Assembly (NCBI GenBank): GCA_029582165.1
Contig: CM055879.1
Coordinates: forward strand, 33,646,330-33,710,329
DNA from: Portulaca oleracea
Taxonomy: Eukaryota > Streptophyta > Magnoliopsida > Caryophyllales > Portulacaceae
Direction: 5' to 3'
DNA length: 64,000 bases
The translations under genes were made by a program, and so were the position numbers. Under the pieces are notes generated by a model, which worked only from the letters and a program-made list of their open reading frames with translations, was not told the DNA's origin and made no database searches. Below are positions 35,797 to 45,883 of this stretch, one piece after another (position 1 is the first letter of the stretch; every line of letters begins with the position of its first letter).

Positions 35797-37689
35797 ATGG
35801 CTTCGGCATTGCTGGATTATGTGCGAAACGTTTGGCCGTTGTCAATCCTCAAAGTTGACGACTTGAAACTATCTGACCGCCTAGTTAGAGAACTGCCAGT
35901 ACCCGAGCGTACCAAGCAATTTGTTTTTGCCATTAGTGAGCCTGAAAGTAATTCAACTGTATATATTCTTTGTGCTCAGAACTTATCTGAGAGATCAGCA
36001 AGAGATGCTGAGTGTTTAATAAGGGAAGTACGTCCAGATGCGGTTGTTGCTGTTTTGGGTGATTGTGTTTTATCTGAAATTCAAGAGTATGAATTGGTGG
36101 AAGGCATGAATGATCTGGTCCCAACTTCAGCATTTAAGGTTCTCATGAGATGTTTCATGGACAAAACAAATAAGGACAACTATGAGAACATTGCTGGAAA
36201 CCTGGTCCTAAAGGAGATATTTGGGGTTGGCTTTTATGCGCACTTTTTTGTCTCGAGGAGGCTGGCAGAGGAGATTGGGTCTACCTTCATGGTCCTTGAA
36301 TCCCGTGCTTTGAAGTCAGATGATGGTGAAACTGGTCCTTCTGATGAGATTAGTAGTATCACAAATAAGCTGCAATCTTTAGCATTGCAGCCAGCTTCAT
36401 TGGTTCCCCAGAATTTGGGTTCTGTGATTTGCAAGCCCCGGAGATTTTTCATTGCTAATGATCTTCAGTCGCAGATGGTCAAGTTAGTCAGTCCAGCTGT
36501 AGCTTTGTCACTAACAACAAATGGCTCATCTATGGATACAGCATCTGGAACAGTTGAACCCAATCCTAATTACTGTCCTCCACCATTTGCCCAAACGGTA
36601 TATCCATTGTTAATGGATCTTCATGATATTTTTTCTGATATTTCATCTATGGGCCGCGCTTTAACTTATGCACAGAGAATGTTTCATAATGTGCATAGAG
36701 GGGAGAGTGTGGATACCGAAACATTGTCCGAAGTTCACTCCTTCCAAATTGCAGTTGAGGGGCTAAGGGTTGCCCTAACAAATGCTGGTAAACTCCCAAT
36801 GCACAAACTACGAAGCCCTCCATCGGGCAAGATAGATTTTCATGATCTTTCAGTTGAAGAGAAATCCCAATGTCTTCTTGCGCAAGCCCTTCGGAGTCAG
36901 GCAAAGAAATTCAAGACGGTGGTGGCAGTAACAGATGCTGCAGGTTTAGCCGGTCTTAGAAAGTTCTGGAACACACCCATCCCAGAAGAAATTGGAGACA
37001 TCTTTGAAGAAATTGTCGTCTGTGAAGACTTTGGCGCAGAAAGCACCAAAGAAGAAAAGAAGCGGCTGTTGTCTGCTAAACCTGTAGTGGCAGTCGGTGC
37101 TGGTGCTACTGCTGTTCTAGGGGCATCTTCCCTCTCCAAAGTTCCTGTGTCAACAGTAGTGAAGGTGGTTACACTGAACATTCCGACATCTATGAAGCTT
37201 TTTGTCACACAGACATACAAAGCAACCGCATTTGCACTAAGCAAGATCCTCGGTCCATCCAAAGTCGTGGCCCCGGGTTTTGCAAGTTCTGGGGCAAAAA
37301 TGTCTACCACATTCAAGGGAGTGGCATCTGCTGGGAAAATCCGTGCCGTGACCCATAGTATGATAGCTTCAGCAGAGAAGACAAGCTTTTCAGCCATGAG
37401 AACGGCTTTCTACGAGATTATGAGGAAGAGGCGGATTAAGCCCATCGGTTTCATGCCATGGGCTACTTTCGGGCTCAGCGCGTTCACTTGTGGTGGGTTG
37501 ATTGCGTACGGCGATGGAATCGAATGTGTTGCTGAGTCTCTTCCATCCGCACCTTCTATTGCCAGTTTAGGTCGTGGGATTCAGAATCTGCAGCAGACTT
37601 CTGAGGATTTGAGGCAGTCTTCGGGACAGAAGATCCAAAACTCAATAGAATCACTCATGTATAGATTCAAAAAATTGAAGATCCAGTAG
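35797..37689 (+). CDS. Plant membrane protein with a degenerate TraB-like domain
   Basis: 630 residues in one exon from the ATG at 35797; the preceding in-frame TTG is not a plant start. Residues 55-89 (VYILCAQNLSERSARDAECL, then IREVRPDAVVAVLGD) resemble the opening of TraB/PrgY domains, where a GT(I/A)H motif is followed by S, a helix and RPD-VV-EL. Here CAQN stands in place of the glycine-histidine motif. Residues 375-392 (VVAVTDAAGLAGLRKFWN) resemble the closing TraB motif VVG-GH-GI--W, again without histidine. Later come a glycine/alanine-rich hydrophobic stretch (429-445), a long amphipathic region and a second hydrophobic segment (MPWATFGLSAFTCGGLIAY, 553-571). It is likely an organelle or endomembrane protein. 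Homology is by eye; function unknown. Confidence 0.7.
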   Translation: MASALLDYVRNVWPLSILKVDDLKLSDRLVRELPVPERTKQFVFAISEPESNSTVYILCAQNLSERSARDAECLIREVRPDAVVAVLGDCVLSEIQEYELVEGMNDLVPTSAFKVLMRCFMDKTNKDNYENIAGNLVLKEIFGVGFYAHFFVSRRLAEEIGSTFMVLESRALKSDDGETGPSDEISSITNKLQSLALQPASLVPQNLGSVICKPRRFFIANDLQSQMVKLVSPAVALSLTTNGSSMDTASGTVEPNPNYCPPPFAQTVYPLLMDLHDIFSDISSMGRALTYAQRMFHNVHRGESVDTETLSEVHSFQIAVEGLRVALTNAGKLPMHKLRSPPSGKIDFHDLSVEEKSQCLLAQALRSQAKKFKTVVAVTDAAGLAGLRKFWNTPIPEEIGDIFEEIVVCEDFGAESTKEEKKRLLSAKPVVAVGAGATAVLGASSLSKVPVSTVVKVVTLNIPTSMKLFVTQTYKATAFALSKILGPSKVVAPGFASSGAKMSTTFKGVASAGKIRAVTHSMIASAEKTSFSAMRTAFYEIMRKRRIKPIGFMPWATFGLSAFTCGGLIAYGDGIECVAESLPSAPSIASLGRGIQNLQQTSEDLRQSSGQKIQNSIESLMYRFKKLKIQ

Positions 37690-39165
37690 GGTAATATAAT
37701 AATCTTCAGGCTCCCTTTGTATATCGGGCTACCGAATTGGTTGCCTCTCACTGTTTCATGATTGGTCAGAGAATTCTTGTGTACATATATAGTTGAAAGA
37801 ACAGAAGCATGAGTGTGGACTGTTATTGATGAAGCTGGCTAGTATTATGAATTGTGATGGTGAAAGCTGTCTTCCTCACTGCAGATCAATAACAGAGGTT
37901 CTAGACTGATTTGATATTGTCCCTTGTGCTTTCTTATTGCTTCAGGTCATAAATTATCACATGTTTTTGCATATAATGATGGTGAGAACACTATGCTTTT
38001 AATAATTCTTCTTTTTTTAAATATAAATATATCATCAACTGATGTATTATGAGGTAGTATTGAGGACATTGCACCGATCGTGCAATAGAAGTCCCTGTCT
38101 GGTGTCCAGTACATGTTATATACTAGGTCTGCTGTTTCTGCATCTGTAATGTTTACTTGGTCCATGAACTGGAGCTTCTGAATGGCTTGCTTACAGAATA
38201 GAGACAGATTGCTGTCTACTGTCTATTATTTCTAAGTGTCTTGATGATAGTCTTACCAGATCATTTTTACAGATCTGTTTCTGGTAATACATGATGAATG
38301 GTGGATTCAAATTCATGTAATTGTAAGGCAGTTCAGAGGGATGGGTCGGCAGCCCAGTGTGTCAATTAGTAGAAACATGCTGATCAAAGTTGAAGGGAAT
38401 GTAATCAACATATGAAACAAAGCTTTTGTGATTCTTGAATGCTAGTGGCCCGGTGAGATAGTTTCACAATTATCTCTGAGAAAGAGTCAGTTGCTGCCAA
38501 TGGAGCGCCTGTTTTATGTCCCAGCTAACTTAAACATCGTGTTTCAACAGAGATATAGAAGCTCAAGGAAATAAACTCAGCTGTTGCATTCATGCATTGC
38601 ATCAAAGCGCTGGATATCAAGTATGATATTTGCTGGTAGAATCGGTAGACTGTTGTGTTCTGCCTTTTTTGTATAAAGGTTTGGGAAAAGAGGGGAGGGG
38701 CCGACACAGAACGGTTGTTTGGAGGAAAGGACAGAAGATTAAAATTAATTAGAATAGTGTTCTCCAAATACAAAGTCTAACACGGTCTTAGTTCTATAAA
38801 TCAAGTGTAGTATCGTGCCCATAAGTTATTAACTGAACACAACTTACAACCAACACATATAAGTTAAGGCCACACGAAGGGCTACAATAGATTACTAAGA
38901 ATACATCATCAATTTCAAAATTGCCAGGCATTCCTTGCAAATAGGTAGAGGAAACACCTCTTTTTGAGGCCCTGAGGGCAAAAACTGGAATTTAAGGTAA
39001 GAAATACATCTCCATAGCATAACGGTGAAGCCGAAACTCTCTGGGTAAATCATTTCTTCAATCCATCAATTATCAGAGCTCTTGTTCAAATACACTCATC
39101 AGTGCTCTAAAAGCACCAGAGCTCTTTTTCAGTATGCATCACATGTCCCGGTGAGTGATTTAGGC
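37690..39165. other. Intergenic region between convergent TraB-like gene and CTU2
   Basis: 3' UTRs of both genes are expected here. No coding exon or distinct transposon was recognised. Confidence 0.5.
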
Positions 39166-41238
39166 TCAGTCCTCACCATCTGAAAGCAGGAAGTCTTGGA
39201 TCTTCTCCCTGTATGCAAGTCATTGAGGCTGTTAGAATCCAATAATCCACTCAAGAAGAAATGGCATGAGAGGATGAAACAGGTGAGACTCTTCTGTATC
39301 ACTTATCCCTAAAAAAACAATGAGTTCTCTCCACATTTTATTTAGCAACAGTTTCCTTGTTTCAGAGTTCTCTCCCCAAACTGTTAGAATGGGCAAGAAT
39401 CATATCCAGGAGGTGGTTCTCAAGGAGCTAATATAAGTCAACTATCATAATTGGCTATCTGTCAAAGTTCCGCATATGTGTGATTTGACATAAAATTCTA
39501 AACAAATAACTAGAGTTAACTAGCCCTTTCTATACTACAAGTCTACAACCACGAAATAATGCAGAATTCAATGCAGATTATCTAGTTGAACATAACTTGC
39601 CTTAGCAATCTACGATCATGATGGTTGCTGTTGTTTGAACCTGCGATCATGGGGTGCGGTAGGAGTGAGTAGAAATGCTCCATCGATGATGAATCAGAAG
39701 GAAGTATTTGGAATCTGCAACTAGAACAGCAAGCAGCTACAAATACACCAGCACTTTGCTCCTCAGTGTCATAATTGCCACGCCGTGTGGAGTCAGATTT
39801 GTTAAGTGGGCTGTTGCACAAGCAACAGAATGATTCCGGAGGAGCAGACACATCTGACTTTATATTATACTTCTTTTGACGCCTCTCTGATGCTAAACGA
39901 GCCTTGGGGTCATCAACTTCTGGCAGTCTATTGAAGTTGAAAGGTGTAAGTTTTCCAGCGGTCCTCACAATTGTGCATTCGCGGGAAGGATTTTCTTCCT
40001 AAAGGGAGCAACAAGGAACATCCATAAGGGCATTGCAGTATGTGATGCTAATGCCAGTACAATAAGAACAGACAAGCAAACTAAACCAAGCTGTTAGCAT
40101 TAAGCAGTCTTATAAACAGTGGTGTCCTTTAAGCAATCTTGCATAGTTGCATCTCAAAATCAGTCCAGTCACCACTTAATGAACTCTTTTAAACGGGTTT
40201 CACAAGGAGAAAAGGATAGCTAATGAGTAATATGCTGTGTCTACCTGCAACAGCGAGACAAACGATGAAACCAAAGCATTAATCCCAGATTGAGGACCAT
40301 CAGATGTCGCCAGGGTTTTCAATCTGCCCTGTCAAAACAGGTAATCGGAGTCATCAAGGAACCTTCTTTGTAATTTGTTCCAGCAGTAAAAATCATCCAA
40401 ACAGAATGCTTTGTAAGAACGTAAATCATTACAAACACAAAAGCACTCTAGTGGATGTACGATATTACTCAAGATACACATGGGAAATGATAACCAACCC
40501 ATCAAGCTGACAAAGTGCCTTGAGCTCTTGTGCAAGGCAATCACGAAGCGGAAGCAACACAGGGACCTCCCATCTAGCATCCACATACTGTATGTCGGCT
40601 GGCAAGGAGTACCCTTGACCCTGCAAAAGGGAAAAGTACATGTAAAAGGTTCAATGCAAATAGATTCAACTAAAAACCCAAAACTCTGAGAGCTTTCTGA
40701 AGATTTATATGATTAAGACCAACCTTTACAGTAGCTGAAATGACATGACGAGCAATATTTGATGTGCATGATCCCAGTACCAATTTGCTGTAACCATTCT
40801 CAACTGCAACCTGTGGAATAAAATCAGTTGTACAGCTTAGAAAGACCTTATTCATCGGAATTTTGCGTAGGTGATGGGGTAAGTAATATAACCTTTTGCA
40901 GACATAACAGACGCAAATGTGTCCGGAGATCTTCTTTTCCTGTGTCATCAGCAACTGCATCCAAAATCTCTGTCAACCTATTCCTCCCATCAGTGAGGTC
41001 GGCGTATAAACTTTCAAGAGGAGTGATGTGCAACACCTTCTCCGGTGGGGCCAGATTATTAACTGTGGTCTTGATATGTTTAACGACTTCATTTGCATCC
41101 TCAGTAGAAAGAGAAAATGCAGAACTTTCATCAATGAAAGCCACCCCAACACCAAACACCGCTAAAGACTTGTCTCGGCTAGCTTCATAGTTCTTCAAAG
41201 CTTTCTCTTGCATTTCGTGCACAAATTGCAACGCAACT
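39166..41238 (-). CDS. CTU2: Cytoplasmic tRNA 2-thiolation protein 2 (CTU2/NCS2), N-terminus missing
   Basis: Six coding exons on the minus strand: 41238-40893, 40810-40724, 40620-40499, 40323-40245, 39998-39601 and 39208-39166. All phases agree and read (R)VALQFVHEMQEKALKNYE, then FGVGVAFIDE, GYSKLVLGSCTSNIARHV, then GYSLPADIQYVDARWEVP, EENPSRECTIVRTAGKLTPF, the two CxxC pairs (CCLCNSPLNKSD, CCSSCRFQILP) and a C-terminal EKIQDFLLSDGED. CTU2 with CTU1 makes the 2-thio group of mcm5s2U34 in cytosolic tRNAs. The last intron uses a GC donor (AAG|GCAAGT). The first in-window exon opens with an acceptor mid-codon, so upstream coding exon(s), about 80-100 residues with the zinc-binding cysteines and SGG loop, should exist. 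I found none between 41239 and RRP43. Confidence 0.88.
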
Positions 41239-41608
41239 CTGGTACATATAAGTTCTTAGCAACATTAGTATAATTTGACTACATACCCACTATAACATTT
41301 TTGGAATAAAATAATGGCCAACCGTCCACAGCTGTGTCAAGTATTGAGTATTGACATGAATGCCTGGTAAAATGAAGAGCTCTAGTAGCTCAGCTTCTTC
41401 CAGAAAATTTTGTTAAGTTTTCTCAGTGTAATATAGATGTACCAAAATCTCAGTGTAATATAGTGTCGCAATGTTTCCTTCTTCGTTTTTTAGCTGTCAT
41501 GTACTAGTATTATGTTATTGTTGTTTACATTGTTTTAAATTTATTAACCTTGTCCGGCTTTGAATAATAAAAAAAATTATTACATCGACATTTTTATCAT
41601 ATATTATA

Positions 41609-41928
41609 GGGATTTTAGCCATAAATAATTCATATTGAGGGGCTTATGAATGAAAATAATCTAAATTAATTTTTCGGTCACTGGCAGTCTGTACTTTTTC
41701 ACTATTTTCTCATAGCAATCCAGAATCAATTTCCAGTATCGGAAAGCTGACGTGACGGCCGGAAATTTCCTTTTTGAAGTATGAATAAACATACTTTCCG
41801 GTGTCAGAAATTGATTCTGGACTGCTATGAGAAAATAGTGAAAAAGTACAGACTAGTGGCCGAAAAATCACTTTAGGTTGTTCTCAATCACAAGCCGCTT
41901 AATACGAATTATTTGTGGCCAAAAACCC
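41609..41928. mobile_element. Mutator-like MITE, perfect 9-bp target duplication
   Basis: 320 bp with inverted arms of at least 130 bp. The ends are GGGATTTTAGCCATAAATAA and the inverse of ttatttgtggccaaaaaccc. tatattata flanks both sides (41600-41608 and 41929-41937). It contains no open frame of note. Confidence 0.88.
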
Positions 41929-41937
41929 TATATTATA

Positions 41938-42621
41938 TACTATTATGAATTTACAACACTTTAACCATCATAGAAAAAGAATATGACCTAAGGTCCTGTT
42001 CTTTTATACAATACGATATGATACCACAACTCACCATATCTTTCAATATTTTCAATATCTATCTTTACTTTTCTCCTCTACCATATCATTACTACACTTT
42101 GATGGTAGAAAAGAATATGAGCTTGATGGTATTTTTAATATGATCTAAGGTCCTTTATCATATCATACTACACTTTATCACAATCATTCCAATGTATCTC
42201 TTTACTTTTCTTTCTTTCACTTTTCTTCTCTACTTTTCATGTCATCTCCCTATAGGAAATTCTATTTGATTGACTTCAACTTTTGGCTATTTCAAGTTGT
42301 TAACCACTTTTTAAAATATTCCAAGTGATATGTTTATTTTGAAAATTATTCTATCTCATGATCTTCTTCTTATACCGTTGTTAAAATATTGCTCGTAAAA
42401 CTCTCATTCTCTGTCAATTTCGTTTAATTCTCCCTATAAATCTCACAATCGACTCACTTAGAATAATATTTAAAGTGTTTGTCAACCAAGAATAGTTTTT
42501 AAAGTGCTTGAAAACTTAGAATAATTTTTAAAGTTTTTAAAATAAGCTTACCATGTGGAATAATTTTCAAAACAAGCCTACCACTTGGAATAATTTCGAA
42601 AGTAGTTCACAATTTAGAATA
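41938..42621. other. Intergenic, partial Tourist-like sequence
   Basis: aaGGTCCTGTTCTTTTATAC at about 41995 resembles the Tourist-type ends seen elsewhere, followed by tatgatacca words, but no clear right end was found. At 42450-42620, aaTTTTTAAAGT and cttggaataatttt words are repeated. No gene and no CTU2 exon was seen. Confidence 0.4.
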
Positions 42622-43412
42622 GAGTGGGTGCTTGATTAACTGTGCCACCCAACTTTTTATTTTGGTCAAAAATGTCACCTAACTATTTTTTAGTCGAAAT
42701 TGCCACCTAACTTTTTATTTGGGCCAAAATTACCCCGGTGACTGGCTATAGTAGGTTTTTTATTAGATTTTTTTCTGTAAAACCCAAATCAATTGGGTTT
42801 ATATTTTGAAAACGAAGAGCATCATTCCCGCCCCTTTTATCCTTCATATTCCTTCTTCTCTCTCTAATTGTTCAAGAAACCTAATAATTAATTGTCAAAT
42901 TTCTCCCATAATCTTGTTGCAATTCCCAAAATTGACTTAGGGCTTTGCTTTGGCTATCGATTTCGAGCAAGTTGAAGCCCAAAAAATGTCAAGCATGTCC
43001 GGATCATCTTCCATCCCAAAAACAATGAGAACCTACCTCACACATAACTTTCATTTCACCCCCATGTCAAACAGTTAGCACCTTAGCATACTGCATATCT
43101 ATGGAAACTTGCCACTTCATTTACATTTTGAATATTAGGGTTTATGGAAGAAAGGTTGAAGAAGGAAGTTTGGAGAGGAAGAAACTCAAATTGGAGGGAG
43201 GAAGAACGTTCTCTTCAATTAAACAAAATCAATTTTTGCTCACAGTGTAGTGTACTGGAAATTGCAACTAATTTTTCTCCTTTCATAATAGTAGGTAATC
43301 AGGGTAATTTTGGCTCAAATAAAAAGTTAGGTGGCAATTTCAACTAAAAAATAGTTAGAGTGTCATTTTTTACTACAATAAAAAGTTGGGTGACACATTT
43401 AATCGAACACTT
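42622..43412. mobile_element. Mutator-like element, 791 bp
   Basis: Inverted arms of about 110 bp carry cacccaactttttatt and gccacctaactttttatt motifs. The ends are gagtgggtgcttgattaac and its imperfect inverse. The flanks atttagaata (42612-42621) and atttggaata (43413-43422) are a 9-10-bp duplication with one mismatch. The interior has a short frame starting MSSMSGSSS at about 42987 and another at 43144; neither shows a transposase domain. Confidence 0.75.
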
Positions 43413-43519
43413 ATTTGGAATAGGCAAAAGTTGAAAACATATCAAATAGAATTTCCCTTTCCTTATCTATCACATTAACCACGCTTTCCATAAATTTCAT
43501 CATATCATTCCATACATTA

Positions 43520-44226
43520 GGGGTCTGTAAATTTCAGTGGTAAGTGTAGGTATGGTAAATATTACTTTTTGGTAAGTTTCAGTAAATTTTGTTAATTTTT
43601 GGTAATTTTTGGTAACTTTCGGTAAGTTTATGTAAGTTTAGATATGTTTTTGGAAATACGAATTGAACAAATTAAAGGTTAGAATTTGAAAATTTATAAT
43701 TTTAAATTTTTTAAAACATTAAAATGATAAAATTAATAAAATAAAATATTTAAATATTTAAAAATAAAAAATTTAAAAATAAAAAATTAAAAAATTTAAA
43801 ATTTAAAATTTAAAAATAAAAAAAAAAATTTAAAAAAAATTTATTATTCAAATTAAAAATTTTAAAAGTAAAATAAAAATTTTAAATTTTTTTAAAAATT
43901 CAAAATTCAAAAATTAAAATATAAAAAGTAAAAAGTAAAAATTAAAAATTAAAAATTTAAAAAAATAATAAAAAAGTAAAAAGTAAAAAATAAATAAAAA
44001 TAAATAAATTTTAATTTTTAATATTTTAAAATTTAAAATTTTTTTGATTAAAATTAAAAATAAAAAAAATATAAAGTATAAAATATATTATTTAAAATAA
44101 AAAATTAAAAAATCAAAAAAATAAAAATAAAAAGATAAATTTCGGTAACTTTTGATAATTTTGGGTAACTTTCGATAATTTTCGGTATTTATTAACTTAA
44201 CCAAATTACCCACCAAATTTACAGGG
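43520..44226. repeat. Extremely AT-rich inverted-end repeat
   Basis: About 700 bp, in the middle almost only A and T (taaaaataaaaaattaaaa). The ends are complementary (gtctgtaaatttcagtgg and ccaccaaatttacagggc) and the subterminal parts repeat ggtaa(c/t)tttcggtaa. It is probably a decayed MITE. It sits just upstream of the RRP43 leader. Confidence 0.55.
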
Positions 44227-44339
44227 CATAGATTATCGTACTCTCCATAATTTTAACACATCGCAGCATTTCCGTGTACAAAAGAGCAGGGTCTAAAAAG
44301 CAGAAAAACAAAGAGGAGGGAGTCACCATTGGGCCAGAG

Positions 44340-44536
44340 CCCAAAAATAAGCCTCTGATGGTGTGTTGTGTTTGCAGTAAGCTTCACCTTGATTAGCAAA
44401 ACCACATTGTTTTGTTTGCCTCCCGCCTTTCTCTCCCGTTCTTTTCCCGGCGACGACATCTCCGTCCAGTTCGACAGAAACCCTACCCAATACACCTCCG
44501 TTTCTTCGAAGCCGGTATTTTTCCGGTATGTCTTTC

Positions 44537-44576
<40 letters not shown>

Positions 44577-45883
44577 TTCCTCATTTTCGTTATTACCTAT
44601 TTCTTTTCATTCTGGGCGACTGCAAATGTCTTCTTTGAATTTGAAACTCCAGAATCACTTGTACAATTTAAGTGCGTTGTTACTGTTATTTTAGGTTTTT
44701 TTTTCTTCACACCCTATTGAGTGTGTTTGCGGCAAACTTGTCTGAAGTGCATTCATTATGGGGGTTTGTTTTTCTTTTTCTTCTTGTTGTCGTTGAATGG
44801 GGGGTTTGTTTTTATGAACCAAGATTGATAACATGGTATCCATTTCGTTTGAAAACGTATGTCACTGTTATTACATTCTCATGCTTTGTGAATTGATTTT
44901 TGAATTATATCTGTCAATGTTTAAGTTGATTTGCTATATGATTAAATTAGGATTTACCAACATGAATTGGATTAAGTGCTGTTAAATTAGGATTTGTTAA
45001 TGGAATGCCCAATTCGCTGATTTTCTGTTTCATGTTGGAGTTTCTTTTCTTGTTAGGATTCGTGATACTCGCTTAAAATTGGGGTTTGTCCATTTATTTT
45101 TTTAGTCAATCAACAATGACGCCATAGATGCAGTTTCTGGCCTAGCCTAGTCCAATGTTAACTTAGCTAAGAGGCAATGCTTTTCCCTTGGTTGGAAGGG
45201 TGTCTTACTAGTTCAAGCGATCGTGAAAGTTATGATGGGATTCTTAAAGTTGGGAGGGTGCTGATCTTGCTGTAACAATTGTAGGTACCCACTCTCACAA
45301 CTTAAACATACTTAAAAAATGTATGTCTTCCTTGTTGTATGCCATTAATCATTTGTCATATGTTCTTTTTGGGTGTGGGGGTAATGATGGTGTGGAGTAC
45401 AATGCCGAGCTTCCTTATACTGAAATTATGATGTGAGTACTTTCTATTGTTAGTTTGTCAGTTTGTCATGCTATACTTATTTTACTGGATTCCACTACAT
45501 TGAATGGGTTGTATCCCACTGCAATGGTCAAGCTCACATAGTCAAGATGAGTACAAGGAGCAATTTCATTCCCTTCATCGTTTTGTCTTTGAGATGATTG
45601 TTTATGTCAGATTATTAGTGCTCATAAGTGTCACTCTAATTATGTGCTATATAAGACATTCTGCAATGTCGTTGAAGGAAAGAAGTAAAGTGTTTTTATT
45701 CATCTTTTTTAAGTTAGATTACGTTACGCCCCTCTGCACGCAGTGTGGGTCATGGCCCAATTTTTCTGTCAGATAAGTGTCAAGCCTTGACAATTGTCTC
45801 TTTCATGCAGGCAGTTCTACTTATTTATTGTTACTGCTTTACAGGAGTCTAGACATCTGAGGGCATATTGCTGGTAGCACAGG
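44340..45883 (+). other. 5' leader of RRP43 with a UTR intron
   Basis: Probable leader exon to 44515, with a donor at about gccg|gtattt. A (CT)n microsatellite follows at 44539-44574. A clear acceptor (ctttacag, ending 45844) opens the exon that holds the start codon at 45884. The open frames across the CT tract are low-complexity. Confidence 0.5.

Noticed and set aside
43740..44140. Scaffold attachment or replication origin suggested by the AT-only stretch
   Set aside because: It lies between complementary ends and is better explained as the body of a decayed MITE; no independent evidence for an origin.
44368..44720. Open frames through the CT microsatellite
   Set aside because: Low-complexity Leu/Ser runs; this is the RRP43 leader and first intron.
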